Shown here piece after piece: positions 1 through 9,032 of a stretch of 64,000 nt of DNA (positions are counted from its first letter, which is position 1; each line of letters opens with the position of its first letter). The stretch lies in the NCBI RefSeq assembly GCF_014203645.1, contig NZ_JACHJL010000028.1, positions 1 to 64,000 of the forward strand, written 5' to 3'. A program made the translations under genes and the position numbers. Source of the DNA: Streptomyces zagrosensis (lineage in GTDB: Bacteria > Actinomycetota > Actinomycetes > Streptomycetales > Streptomycetaceae). The notes beneath the pieces are model-generated. The model was not told the DNA's origin. It did no database searches and saw only the letters and a list, made by a program, of their open reading frames with translations.

Positions 1-167
1 CCCTGCTTTCATGCCCGGCTCACCAGAACATCACCCGACCGAGCCGCCACACCCGAACCGGCGTTCGTCATGATCGATAGAGCAACGGCTTCTTACCGCG
101 CGCAGCGCGCCCCCTCGGCGCGTACGGGCCAGGACGCCGGATGCGGCCCGCTCCGCGCAACCAGCCG
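1..167. other. Left edge, no gene seen
   Basis: The sequence before the NLR gene's 3' end has no protein-like frame, no RNA gene and no clear terminator hairpin. Confidence 0.5.
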
Positions 168-2648
168 TTAGCCGTCACCGCGCTGGTCTGGCTGGCCTGG
201 CTGGCCTGGCTGGTCTGGCTGGTCTGGCTGGTCAAGTTGGTCCAGTCGGTCCAGTTGATCCAAGCGCTCCCGCAGCCGCTCCGCGTCGGGGCTGCCGCCC
301 GCCTCGTAGATCGCGTACGCGCGGGCCAACTGCTCTCGTACGGCCGCCTGAGTGCCACCCGTCCGCTCGGTCAGGTCGGCGAGCCGTACCCGGGTCTGCG
401 CCTCGTAGTGGTGCGCCTGCTCCGCACGCAGGGCCTGGGCCGCCGCGCTCAGCGTGCGCAGTGCCGCCTGTGTGTCGCCCAACCGCTCATGCACGGCACC
501 CATCGAAGCCAGCGCCCGAGCCGCCATCCGCCGGTCGTTGCGGCCCAGCAGATCCTCGTGTGCCCTGCGCAGGCTCTCCAGCGCCTTGCCGTGCTCCCCT
601 GCGGCGTCCTGCGCGCAGCCCAGGAAGTACGTGGCGATGGCGACGCCGCGCCACTCCGCCGCCTCGACGTTGAGTTCCACCGACCGCCGGTAGGCCGCCA
701 TGGCGCGGGGGGCGTCGAATCGGTCCCAGTAACGCCCGTAGAACTCCTGCACGGACGCGCTCAGCACGGTGTGCGCCGCCACCTCAGCGCACGCCACCGC
801 CTTCTCCAACTCCGCACGCGCCCGCTCGAACTCGCCGCGATCCATCAGTGGACGGGACAGCAGGCTACGCAGCCGCGCCTCCGCCGCGGGCACCATCACC
901 TCGGCCGCCGCGGTCGCGCCCAACTCCAGGGACTCCTGCCAGTCCCCCACGTACCTGTGGTGCAAAAACAGCACCGTAAAGCCCTCCGCGAGCTGCCACA
1001 CCTGCTGGTGCAACCCCCATCGGGACGCTTCTCGGAGAACGGCCAAGATGTTGGCACGCTCGGCGTCGAGCCAACCGAGCGGTTCCGGACCGCCGTCTGC
1101 CGCAAAGGGGTTGGGCGCACCGTCCAGGAGGTCGGTCAGCTCGGCGACCCGCAGCCGGTCCTCCCGTATGGCCCGGTCTGCGAACGCGGTGAGGGCCAGG
1201 TAGTGCATGACCACCCGCTCAAGCACGGTCCGTTCGCCCGAATCCGGCTCCTCGGCCGCGGCCCGCTCCCGCGCGTGCAGCCGTACCAGGTCGTGGAAGC
1301 GGAAGCGGTCGTCCACGGTCTCATCAAGCAGGCTCGCCTCCACCAACCTGTCCAGCAGCGACGAGGCGACGGCCATGTCCATATCGGCGGCGACGGCGGC
1401 GATGCCCACGTCGAACGTACGGCCAGGAAGCCAGCCCAGCGTGCGATAAAGCCGCGCCGCATCGGCCGGCAAGTCGCGATAACTGAGCTCCAGCACAGCG
1501 GACATCGAGTGCTCCCTTCCCAAAGACAGGCCCGACAGGCGCCGGGCCTCGTCGGCGAGCTCATCGGCCAGTGCCTGCATCGTGAGCCGCCGGTTGGTCA
1601 GCAGCCGGGCCGCCGCCAAGTGGAGCGCCTTCGGTAGACCGGCGCAGAACTCGACGAGCCGCCCCGCGGCCTCGGGCTCAGCCGCCACCGCCTGCGCGCC
1701 GCAGCGGGCGGCCAGCACCTGCATGCTGGTGGCCCGATCCAGCGGCTCCACGGGTAGGAACTGCGCCCCCAGCAAGGCTAGTTCACGCAGTCGGCCGGTG
1801 CTGGTCACCAACACCATGCTCCCGAGCCCCTTGGGCAGCAGGGCTCTGACCTGAGCGGGCTGGTGTACGTCGTCGAGCACGATCAAAAGGCGCCGGTCTA
1901 CGGATCGGGTGCGTAGGAGGTTGGTGCGCTCGGCAAGGGACGCCGGGATGTAGGAGGGACAGACGCCAAGGGCCCGCAGGCACTGGGCCACGGCCTCCGA
2001 GACATCACTGCCGGCCTGGCCACCCGCGCCGCCCGTCCCACCCGGTACGCTCCCGCTGCCTGGGCCGCGCAGTGCCGCGTAGTCGATGAAGATCCGCCCG
2101 TCCGGAAACTGCTCGCGTACCGCGTCCGACCAGGTGCAGGCCAGGCTGGTCTTGCCCACGCCAGGCACCCCGGACAGCACGCGACACCCCACGCTGACAC
2201 CCGATGCCTCGCGCACGACCGCACGCAAACCATCGTCCAACTCGGCGAGTTCCGTTAACCGATTGATGTGCGGGACGGTCTGGGGCGGAATCTGGTCGGG
2301 CCTGGCGCTTTCGCCGCACGCACAGGGGGGCGCCGCCTGCACATTGAAGGTGATGTCACCGTGCACCCGATGGGCCTGCACGCTGGGCCCGTACACCGTG
2401 CCGGACAGCTCGTTCACCATGGCCGCCGGCGCACCGTCACCCCCGACGCGCGGACTCAGCCGACCGTCCGCGGCAGACGGACCTGGCCGCTCATCCCTGG
2501 CGCAGGGGCCTCGGCCGTCGCCTCGGACGGCAGGGCTTGGGCCGTCGCTCCCCGCGGCCGGGTCTGGGCCGTCGCTCCCCGCGGCCGATTGCGGCTCGCC
2601 GGGCCCGTCGTCCGGAGTGTCCTGGTAGTCGTCGGCGCCCTCACTCAT
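168..2648 (-). CDS. NB-ARC/TPR STAND ATPase (NLR-like) with N-terminal amyloid-like motif
   Basis: This is a cytoplasmic signal-transduction ATPase of the bacterial NLR/AfsR type, 826 aa from the ATG at 2648. Residues 1-78 are Gly/Pro/Asp-rich and disordered. Residues about 79-102 hold a short motif with core NELSGTVYGPSVQ. The Walker A loop GVPGVGKTSL lies near 160-169, followed by a Walker B (LLIVLDD) and a GLPKAL box, all typical of NB-ARC. The C-terminal half is helical TPR-like repeats. The extreme C-terminus is a low-complexity run of DQPDQPGQP units. The ATG overlaps the upstream gene's stop codon by 8 bp (ATGAGTGA), so the two are translationally coupled. By family it is a ligand-sensing switch. 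A role in immunity or regulated cell death is an inference from the paired motif in the upstream gene. Confidence 0.85.
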   Translation of the reverse strand: MSEGADDYQDTPDDGPGEPQSAAGSDGPDPAAGSDGPSPAVRGDGRGPCARDERPGPSAADGRLSPRVGGDGAPAAMVNELSGTVYGPSVQAHRVHGDITFNVQAAPPCACGESARPDQIPPQTVPHINRLTELAELDDGLRAVVREASGVSVGCRVLSGVPGVGKTSLACTWSDAVREQFPDGRIFIDYAALRGPGSGSVPGGTGGAGGQAGSDVSEAVAQCLRALGVCPSYIPASLAERTNLLRTRSVDRRLLIVLDDVHQPAQVRALLPKGLGSMVLVTSTGRLRELALLGAQFLPVEPLDRATSMQVLAARCGAQAVAAEPEAAGRLVEFCAGLPKALHLAAARLLTNRRLTMQALADELADEARRLSGLSLGREHSMSAVLELSYRDLPADAARLYRTLGWLPGRTFDVGIAAVAADMDMAVASSLLDRLVEASLLDETVDDRFRFHDLVRLHARERAAAEEPDSGERTVLERVVMHYLALTAFADRAIREDRLRVAELTDLLDGAPNPFAADGGPEPLGWLDAERANILAVLREASRWGLHQQVWQLAEGFTVLFLHHRYVGDWQESLELGATAAAEVMVPAAEARLRSLLSRPLMDRGEFERARAELEKAVACAEVAAHTVLSASVQEFYGRYWDRFDAPRAMAAYRRSVELNVEAAEWRGVAIATYFLGCAQDAAGEHGKALESLRRAHEDLLGRNDRRMAARALASMGAVHERLGDTQAALRTLSAAAQALRAEQAHHYEAQTRVRLADLTERTGGTQAAVREQLARAYAIYEAGGSPDAERLRERLDQLDRLDQLDQPDQPDQPGQPGQPDQRGDG
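183..262. repeat. 9-bp tandem repeat in the 3' end of the NLR gene
   Basis: About eight imperfect copies of a 9-bp unit (ctggtctgg / ctggcctgg). Read on the minus strand they encode the DQP/GQP tripeptide tail of the NB-ARC protein, so copy-number change stays in frame. Confidence 0.8.
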
Positions 2649-3114
2649 GGGGCTGCACCGCCGTTCGGTCCGCATTGCCAGTGGTCGGGAGGCTGCGCAT
2701 CCCATCGAAGGTGAGACCGGAGAAGTCGCGCCCCTGGATCACCGGCCCGTGTTGTACGCCCCCGGTGATGCTGTTGTGTACGGTCCCGGCGGGGTCGCCA
2801 TCCTCGTCTGCTCCCAACTCCGCGAGCAGCAACCGTAGTTCATCGGCAGCGGCCGGGTCCGCCTGCAGGGCGCGTCGCACCCGCATGCGCCAGCCTGCCT
2901 CGATGTCCGCAGCGGTGAGCTCGTCATCGGCAGCGCGGGCTACCAACAATTCCATCTGAGACAGGCGGAGTTCGTCATCGACCGAGTTCTCGTCGCCGCC
3001 CCGCGCGAAGAACCGGGCCACCCGATCGCGCGCCTGCGTCCAGGTCTCGGACACCATGAGTCCGACCAGCGCCGTTGCCCCCGACGCCGCCAGCGCCGTC
3101 AACTCAGCCTCCAC
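2641..3114 (-). CDS. Small helical protein with C-terminal amyloid-like motif, partner of the NLR
   Basis: A 157-aa protein of no recognised enzymatic family. I chose the GTG at 3114 because a GGAGGGGGA ribosome-binding site lies just upstream; longer in-frame extensions have no such site. Residues 1-105 look all-helical, with a hydrophobic first segment (LAASGATALVGLMV) and an acidic/Leu-rich second part. Residues about 114-136 carry the motif NSITGGVQHGPVIQGRDF, similar to NELSGTVYGPSVQAHRVHGD in the downstream NLR and containing a RHIM-like VIQG core. In known bacterial NLR systems, an effector with a helical 'Bell' domain carries such a motif at its C-terminus and the NLR carries the matching one at its N-terminus. 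That layout is seen here. The effector role is inferred. Confidence 0.75.
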   Translation of the reverse strand: MEAELTALAASGATALVGLMVSETWTQARDRVARFFARGGDENSVDDELRLSQMELLVARAADDELTAADIEAGWRMRVRRALQADPAAADELRLLLAELGADEDGDPAGTVHNSITGGVQHGPVIQGRDFSGLTFDGMRSLPTTGNADRTAVQPHE

Positions 3115-3369
3115 CGCTCCCCCTCCGTCCGGCGCGCGCCTCGTCGCTCTCACCGCGGCCACCGTGCCACCGTAGAGAGAGCGCGCAGGCTTTGGGTAGT
3201 GCGACCCGCCGCACGCCCCCGGGCCATACGCCGACACGCGCAGCTGGCACATGCCTCCGACACATGCCCTCAGCACAGGACCGTCAGTCCGTCCGCCTCC
3301 AGCCGCACCCACAGTCAGACATCGCGGCACCCTTGCGCCATACCACCGGCATGTAGTGCGCTGACCCTC

Positions 3370-4977
3370 ATGAGTAAGAGGAGCATTGCCACGCTGATCG
3401 CCGCCCTGGTCGTGGGGTCCCTTGTGACCGGCGTACCCGACCCGCAGGCGGAAGCCGCCGAATCCCGTGCCGACGGTTCGCCACCGCCGGCCGGGGCGTC
3501 TTCGGGGCTGGGAGTCGATCTGGACACGGTCACGATCCCGCAGTTGCAGCGGCGCATGGCACACGGTTCGCTCACCTCGTCGGCGCTGACCAACGCCTAT
3601 CTGGGGCGTATCAAGGCCGTCGATCCCAAGATCAATGCTGTGCTACGCACCGACCCCACGGCGCTACGCCAGGCCGCAGCCAGCGACGCCAGGCACCGGC
3701 GCGGTGACACCCTCGGCCCGCTCGACGGCATACCCGTCCTCCTGAAGGACAACATCAACACCCGTGACATGCCGACGACGGTCGGATCTCTGGCGCTGGC
3801 CGGCAGCCCACCGGCCACCGACGCCCCCCTGGTGACCACGTTGCGGAACGCCGGTGCGGTGATCCTCGGCAAGACCAACCTGTCCGAGTGGGCGAACTTC
3901 CGCTCCACCAAGCCCACGTCGGGTTGGTCGGCGGTGGGTGGTCAGACCAACAACCCCTTCGTCCTGGACCGCAATCCGTGCGGGTCGTCCGCCGGTTCTG
4001 GCGCCGCGCTCGCCGCTTCGTTGTCACAGGTGGCGATCGGCACCGAGACGGACGGCTCCATCGTGTGCCCCGCCGGAATGAACGGGGTGGTCGGCCACAA
4101 GCCCAGCCTCGGACTGGTCAGCCCGTCCGGCGTGGCACCGATCTCCGCCGAGCAGGACACCGCGGGCCCCATGGCACGCAACGTGATCGACACCGCGCTC
4201 ACGCTAGCGGTGCTCAGCAAGAACAAGACCACGCGCCCCGGCGACCACAGCAGCCTGACGAACGACGCGACGCGCCCCGGCAATCTACGCGGCAAGCGGA
4301 TCGGCCTGTGGCGGCTGCCCTCGCTCGGAACGGATGTGGACGCCGTAATGTCCCGTACGGCGGAGAAGCTGCGTACCGCGGGAGCAGAGGTCGTCGAGGT
4401 GACGCCGCCCTATCAGGAGCGCGTGTCCGAACTCGAATTCCCGGCGCTGCTCAGCGAGTTCCACCGGGACATCAACGCCTATCTCGGCACCCGCAAGGGG
4501 CCGCAGAACCTCGCCGAACTGATCGAGTTCAACCGCACCCACCCGGCAGAGCAGACCTGTTTCGCCGGCCAGGAGTTGTTCGAGCAGGCCCTCGTCGCAC
4601 TTCCCACCACCGACCCGAAATACCAGGCCATGCGCGCCGAACTGAAAGACCTCTCGCGGCGCTCCATAGACGAGACCATGACCAAGCACCGACTGGACGC
4701 CATCGCGGCACCGACCAACCCGCCCGCCTGGACGACCAACTGCGCGCGAGGCGATAACGACGTCATTCCGTCCTCCACCCCCGCGGCCGTGGCCGGATAC
4801 CCCTCGCTGTCGGTGCCTGCCGGGACCGTCAACGAACTGCCCATCGGCCTACTCCTGATGGCAGGCGACCACCAAGACGCCAAGCTGCTGTCCCTGGGTG
4901 CTGCGGTGGAACACCGGCTGGACGCGTGGCGCGCCCCGCGCTACCTGCCGACGATAGGCCCCGACACCACCCGGTAA
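3370..4977 (+). CDS. Secreted amidase-signature family hydrolase
   Basis: A 535-aa amidase-signature enzyme that hydrolyses carboxamide bonds. The ATG at 3370 opens a signal peptide (basic MSKRS, hydrophobic core to about residue 22, then AEAA), so export is expected. The catalytic Ser-cisSer-Lys elements are visible: Lys126 in LLKDNINT, the CGSSAGSG loop at 204-211, and GTETDGSIVCPA with the nucleophilic Ser near 230. The conserved GVVGHKPSLGLVS follows. Length and motif spacing are normal. It is monocistronic, with a strong hairpin after the stop. The substrate cannot be read from the sequence. Confidence 0.9.
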   Translation: MSKRSIATLIAALVVGSLVTGVPDPQAEAAESRADGSPPPAGASSGLGVDLDTVTIPQLQRRMAHGSLTSSALTNAYLGRIKAVDPKINAVLRTDPTALRQAAASDARHRRGDTLGPLDGIPVLLKDNINTRDMPTTVGSLALAGSPPATDAPLVTTLRNAGAVILGKTNLSEWANFRSTKPTSGWSAVGGQTNNPFVLDRNPCGSSAGSGAALAASLSQVAIGTETDGSIVCPAGMNGVVGHKPSLGLVSPSGVAPISAEQDTAGPMARNVIDTALTLAVLSKNKTTRPGDHSSLTNDATRPGNLRGKRIGLWRLPSLGTDVDAVMSRTAEKLRTAGAEVVEVTPPYQERVSELEFPALLSEFHRDINAYLGTRKGPQNLAELIEFNRTHPAEQTCFAGQELFEQALVALPTTDPKYQAMRAELKDLSRRSIDETMTKHRLDAIAAPTNPPAWTTNCARGDNDVIPSSTPAAVAGYPSLSVPAGTVNELPIGLLLMAGDHQDAKLLSLGAAVEHRLDAWRAPRYLPTIGPDTTR

Positions 4978-5035
4978 CCGCCCCGCCGACCACACCCGAG
5001 CGCAGAGCACTATCCCGACTCGCCCCCCTGCCCTG

Positions 5036-5069
5036 GCGCACGCCCCCGCTCCCGGGCAGGGGCGTGCGC
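5036..5069 (+). terminator. Hairpin terminator after the amidase gene
   Basis: A perfect 11-bp stem gcgcacgcccc/ggggcgtgcgc with a 12-nt loop, 60 nt after the amidase stop codon. There is no T-tract, as usual in high-GC actinomycetes. Confidence 0.7.
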
Positions 5070-5183
5070 GCCCCACGCTGAGCACGGGCTTCGCCGCGTA
5101 CGGGCAGCTGGGCCCCACCGTGATTGAGCAGGCACACCACCCGCACGGCAGCCGAATGAGTGCTGCGTGGCGCGAGCACGGTG

Positions 5184-5723
5184 TCAGTGGTCAGGGCGTA
5201 CTGGGACGTCATGGGCCCAGGTCTGCAGGACCAAGGACCGGCCCTTCCCCTCGATTCGTTGCGGCTCGTCGTTGGTGAGGCGGAAATTCAAGCGCCGTGC
5301 GACAGCGACGCTGGGGGCATTGTCAGCCTCGATTTCCAGCACAACGCGGGGCAATTCCAAGACCTGATGGGCGTAGTCGGTCAGGAGCTGCGCGGCACGC
5401 ACGGCCAGGCGTTGGCCACGGTGAGCGCAACCAACGCCATAGCCCATGGCACCGCTGGACAGACTGAGCAGCACTTCGCCGAGGGGGTTGTGGCCGTCGG
5501 TCGTGATGGCGAGGTGTAGTCGGCGCCCCTCGGCGCGGGTACGGTGAATCATCTCCAGATACTCACGTGCCGCCCCTATGTCGAAGGGCGAGGGCAGCGG
5601 AGTGCGGTCAGCGACATCAGGCTCGTCGAACAGCTCGACCATGGCTGGCAAATCCGCGTTCTCCCACTCACGCAGTATGAGACCGTGGGCGGCCAGTCGC
5701 ACGGATGAGACGGACAGTGGCAT
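5184..5723 (-). CDS. GNAT-family N-acetyltransferase
   Basis: A 179-aa GNAT acetyltransferase of the RimJ/RimL-like type. The ATG at 5723 is preceded by an ideal GGAGG site 6 nt upstream, so it is preferred over an in-frame GTG 15 codons earlier. The N-terminal beta strand (VRLAAHGLILREWENADLPAM), the central YGVGCAHRGQRLAVRAAQLL segment in the acetyl-CoA-binding position, and the late VLEIEADNAPSVAVARRLNF motif are all present. The usual Q/RxxGxG/A loop is weak (HRGQRLA). The acceptor substrate is unknown. It converges on the amidase gene. Confidence 0.85.
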   Translation of the reverse strand: MPLSVSSVRLAAHGLILREWENADLPAMVELFDEPDVADRTPLPSPFDIGAAREYLEMIHRTRAEGRRLHLAITTDGHNPLGEVLLSLSSGAMGYGVGCAHRGQRLAVRAAQLLTDYAHQVLELPRVVLEIEADNAPSVAVARRLNFRLTNDEPQRIEGKGRSLVLQTWAHDVPVRPDH

Positions 5724-6057
5724 GAAATCCTCCAGCCAATCGACGACAGGGCGTTGACCCCACCACACCCAAACTCAGGCTCCCACTCGCCGCACAGCCG
5801 CCTCTGGCGCCCACCTCATTCGGTGGGACACCACCTCGAACAGCTCCTGGAAACGCCGAAATCCCGCCCGGTCCATGCGGCCGAACGGGATCTCGTGAGC
5901 TATTCCCGAGCTATCTCAGGAGCAAGAAGGGAGCGCGGATTACGTAGCCGCCGCCCGCCCGGGCGAAGTCCGGGCAAAACAACGCGAAGTCCGGGCAAAA
6001 ACAACACAGACGACGCGGCTCGCGTCTTCCGCGAGCACACGCCGTCTGTCGTCTGCG
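5724..6057. other. Gene-free stretch with a direct repeat
   Basis: No convincing gene. It holds two adjacent copies of a 21-22-bp unit (gcgaagtccgggcaaaacaa) at 5963-5983 and 5984-6005, just past the 3' end of the leftward tRNA-Ala gene. Confidence 0.6.
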
Positions 6058-6131
6058 TGGACCTGAGGGGATTTGAACCCCTGACCCCCTCGATGCGAAC
6101 GAGGTGCGCTACCAGTCTGCGCCACAGGCCC
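6058..6131 (-). tRNA. tRNA-Ala (anticodon CGC)
   Basis: A 74-nt cloverleaf on the minus strand. The acceptor stem GGGCCTG/CAGGTCC contains the G3-U70 wobble that marks alanine tRNAs. The anticodon loop TTCGCAT gives CGC, reading GCG. The T-arm is AGGGGTTCAAATCCCCT. CCA is not encoded. Confidence 0.95.
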
Positions 6132-6224
6132 TTGCAACGAAAGAAACTCTAGCATCCTCGTCGGGGTGCTTGGAAATTCGTTCCCTGCTGGTCAGTGACG
6201 GTGATCGGCGGTGGGTGGCGGGGG

Positions 6225-8213
6225 TCACTCGTTGGCGGCTCGGGGGCGGGGGTCGTCGGCGAACTGGTCGAACAATGGGGTGCGGCCCCGGTCGCGCGCG
6301 GTGGGGCGGGGTGGGGCGGCCGGGTGGGCGGCGAGGTCGGGCGGGTCGATGGTGGCGGTCGGGTCGGCCGGTGGTGCCTGGCCCGCGGCGGGTTCGACCG
6401 CGCTGGAGCGGGCAGAGCTCCACGCGTCTGGGGCGCCCAGGTCCACGTCGCCGGCTGCTCGGGGTGCCACCGGCGCGGTGACGTAGGTGGGCAGCGGCAC
6501 CGGAACCGGGTCCCAGCTCTCGCCCGTCGCGCCGCCTCGTGCACGGTCCCGTTCGTCCACCCACTCCGCGTGGTCGGTCTGCTCGACCAGGGCCCGGCGG
6601 TCGGCCGCGTGGGCGGAGCGGGCGGCCTCGGCGGGAGGGCCGGGGGGGCCGGGTGGAGTGGAAGGGGCTGTCTCGGCTGCCCGGTCGCTGGCCACGGGAC
6701 GGGGCCCGCCGGGGCCGTTGGCGATGGGTCGGGCCCCGCCAGGGCCAGTGGGGGCGGCAGTGTTACGGGCCGCGCCTGCGCCGGGCGCCGGGCGCCGGGC
6801 ATGGTCCCCGTACGCCTGCCGAGCTTGGTCGCTACCCTGCGCCCGCTGTCTCGCGGCCTCGTCGCCCTCGTACGCCTGGTGTCTGCCGCGCCCGTCACCC
6901 GTCGCCGGAGTGCGAGGCTGGTCACTGCCGCTTCCGGGCTGCCGGGGCATGCCCGCCGCAGTTGCCCGGCGCCTGCTGTGCTCCGTACCGCTCGGGGACT
7001 GCCGCGGAGCCCCCACGCCATTGGCTGGGTGCCGGGGTTGGTCGGCCCCGTTCGGCAGGTGTCGCGGCACCGGGGCGGCGTTGCCCGCGCCGGCCGCGAA
7101 GGGGCGGCGCGTGGGACCCGCGTTCTTGGCGGGCCCCGGACGGTCGGGCCCGGCGCGGTCGGCACCTCCACGGTCCGGCCCACTGCGGTCCGGCCCACTG
7201 CGATCGGGTCCCGTGCGGTCGGGCCCACTGCGGTCGGCGCCTGCGCGGTGTGGGTCTGTGCGATCAGCGCCTGGGCGTGCGGCCCCACGGCGGTCCGGGC
7301 CTGGACGGTCCGACGTCGAACGGTCGGGCGTAGCAGAGGCCGGTGTGCCGTAAGGCGGGGGCGAGCGGTCGGGGCCTGGGTGCGGTGGCTGGGGGGCGTC
7401 TGTGGACTGCGGGTGCGGCGAGGCGGGCCGGTCCTGGCCCGGGGCCGCGCGGCGGCGGTGTTCGCGTAGCCGCTGGGCCGCCAGTTCCGCGCGGCGCTGA
7501 TCCATAGTGAAGGCGAAGCGGCGGCGCTCTTGGACCCGGAGGTAGACGATATACGCGCTCAGCAGCGCCGCGGGCCCCACCGGCGCCCAGAGGAAGGCGA
7601 CGCCGCCAACGGCGGCGACGATGGAGCCGATGGTGAAGGCGAAAAAGAGGAGCACCGTGGTGCGCCGGCGGCGCGCAAGCGCCTGCGAGCGCCGCGTCCG
7701 CTCCCAGGCACGCTCCCCCGACGAGCCCTCCGCGTCCACGGCCCCGGCAGCGGAGGCGGAGGCGGAGGCGCCTGGACTGCCCGTCGCCGAGCTGGGCGCG
7801 GCTGCGCCGGCCCGCTCCGCGACGGCCTCGGACGGGCCAGCGGTCAGCGCGTCGGGCACGGTGACCGTCATGGTGGCGGGTTGGGCGAAGGCCCGGACGT
7901 CCACCACATCGGTCTCGTCGTCCGCTCCGGCCGCGCCGCGTTCGGGCACGTCCGTGCTCGCGTCGTCGCCAACGGCTCGACGGTCCGGTTCAGCTGCATC
8001 GTCGGTGCCCGGCTCGGGCAGTTCCCCGGCGTCGAGCCCCTTGGCGTAACGCCGCTCCATCGCCGCCCGGCCGGACAGCAATCGGATCGCGGTACTGAAG
8101 CGCTCCGTAGGGCGGGCGTCGTTGAGTTCGTCCTGCCTGCGGAGCCACATCGGCACCAGGTAGGCGGCCCAGGCCCCGACGATGACTGCGTAAATGAGGC
8201 CACTGCTGCTCAC
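6225..8213 (-). CDS. Single-pass membrane protein resembling the gephyrin receptor GLPR, with long disordered tail
   Basis: About 662 aa from the GTG at 8213. Residues 1-30 hold an N-terminal membrane segment (SSSGLIYAVIVGAWAAYLVP) followed by the conserved MWLRRQDEL and ERFSTAIRLLSG. A second hydrophobic hairpin lies near residues 185-235 (TVLLFFAFTIGSIVAAVG). Between and after them the chain is disordered, Pro/Ala/Arg-rich and repetitive (GPDRS pentads). Position at the end of the galU-moeA-rimJ block matches the mycobacterial and corynebacterial order. In Corynebacterium the equivalent protein is the membrane receptor for the MoeA-like Glp that contacts FtsZ and Wag31. A division or polar-growth role is inferred from synteny and topology. 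Confidence 0.7.
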   Translation of the reverse strand: MSSSGLIYAVIVGAWAAYLVPMWLRRQDELNDARPTERFSTAIRLLSGRAAMERRYAKGLDAGELPEPGTDDAAEPDRRAVGDDASTDVPERGAAGADDETDVVDVRAFAQPATMTVTVPDALTAGPSEAVAERAGAAAPSSATGSPGASASASAAGAVDAEGSSGERAWERTRRSQALARRRRTTVLLFFAFTIGSIVAAVGGVAFLWAPVGPAALLSAYIVYLRVQERRRFAFTMDQRRAELAAQRLREHRRRAAPGQDRPASPHPQSTDAPQPPHPGPDRSPPPYGTPASATPDRSTSDRPGPDRRGAARPGADRTDPHRAGADRSGPDRTGPDRSGPDRSGPDRGGADRAGPDRPGPAKNAGPTRRPFAAGAGNAAPVPRHLPNGADQPRHPANGVGAPRQSPSGTEHSRRRATAAGMPRQPGSGSDQPRTPATGDGRGRHQAYEGDEAARQRAQGSDQARQAYGDHARRPAPGAGAARNTAAPTGPGGARPIANGPGGPRPVASDRAAETAPSTPPGPPGPPAEAARSAHAADRRALVEQTDHAEWVDERDRARGGATGESWDPVPVPLPTYVTAPVAPRAAGDVDLGAPDAWSSARSSAVEPAAGQAPPADPTATIDPPDLAAHPAAPPRPTARDRGRTPLFDQFADDPRPRAANE
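7141..7250. repeat. 15-bp coding repeats (GPDRS pentads)
   Basis: Degenerate 15-bp units (core cggtccggcccactg) that encode the GPDRS/GADRA pentapeptide run in the tail of the membrane protein. The array grows and shrinks in frame. Confidence 0.75.
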
Positions 8214-8412
8214 GGTGACACGGTAGAGGGACCGGAGCGAACCGATCCGCCAATTGGTGCGGTGTGTCGCACGATCTGGCTCATATCTCAAGTTTTTTTG
8301 TGACTGGTGCGACGAGCGGCCTGCAAATGTGGTCAATCTGCAATCAACCATCGTCAGCCGCAGTCAGCTGCGGTCATCCCCAGCCAGCCGCGGTCAGTAT
8401 CGAACACTTAGC

Positions 8413-9018
8413 TCATAGGGGAGATGTCCCCGGGCTCATCCGATGCCACCGGCTCAGCAGCCCTTCCGGCACCTCTTCCGCCGTCAGTGCGTAGACCAGA
8501 TGGTCCCGCCAGGCACCGTCGATGTGTAGGTAGCGGGGCCGCAGCCCTTCCTCGCGAAACCCCAGTTTCTCCACCACTCGACGGCTGGGGCCGTTCTCCG
8601 GGCGGATGCACACCTCGACCCGATGGAGCCCGACCGACCGGAAGCAATGGTCGACGGCGAGGGCCACGGCGGTCGGCATCACCCCGCGGCCGGCCACCGC
8701 CTTGTCCACCCAGTAGCCGATATGGCCCGAGCACATCGAGCCCCAGGTGATCCCGGCGACCGTCAATTGCCCGGACAGCCGCCCCTGGTAGTCCACGACG
8801 AAGGGCAGCATCCGCCCCGCGTGCGCCTCGGCGCGTAGATGACGGACCATCTGCCGGTAAGTGGGCCGCTGCGCCATGGGCCCGCCCGGCGGAGGTGGCG
8901 GAATCGTCGCCTCCCAAGGGCGCAGCCACTCGCGGTTGGTGCGATTGACGTCGCGCCAGGCGCGCTGGTCGCGCAGCCTTATCGGGCGGAGGGTCGTGGG
9001 ACCGTCCACCAGTGCCAC
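8413..9018 (-). CDS. rimJ: RimJ/RimL-type GNAT acetyltransferase
   Basis: About 201 aa. Homology begins at VALVDGPTTLRPIRLRDQRAW, so the GTG at 9018 is used. An alternative CTG at 9036, overlapping the mogA stop and preceded by GGGAG, cannot be excluded. The GNAT core is clear: SGHIGYWVDKAVAGRGVMPTAV is the acetyl-CoA loop, followed by HRVEVCIRPENGPSRRVVEKLGF. The family acetylates protein N-termini, including ribosomal S5 in E. coli. The gene sits between mogA and the GLPR-like gene as in other actinobacteria, suggesting one transcript. Confidence 0.85.
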   Translation of the reverse strand: MALVDGPTTLRPIRLRDQRAWRDVNRTNREWLRPWEATIPPPPPGGPMAQRPTYRQMVRHLRAEAHAGRMLPFVVDYQGRLSGQLTVAGITWGSMCSGHIGYWVDKAVAGRGVMPTAVALAVDHCFRSVGLHRVEVCIRPENGPSRRVVEKLGFREEGLRPRYLHIDGAWRDHLVYALTAEEVPEGLLSRWHRMSPGTSPL

Positions 9019-9032
9019 CGGCCAGCAGGTGT

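Noticed and set aside
141..1637. Long open frame antisense to the NLR gene
   Set aside because: Arg/Leu/Gln-rich product without domains; a shadow created by the GC-biased real gene.
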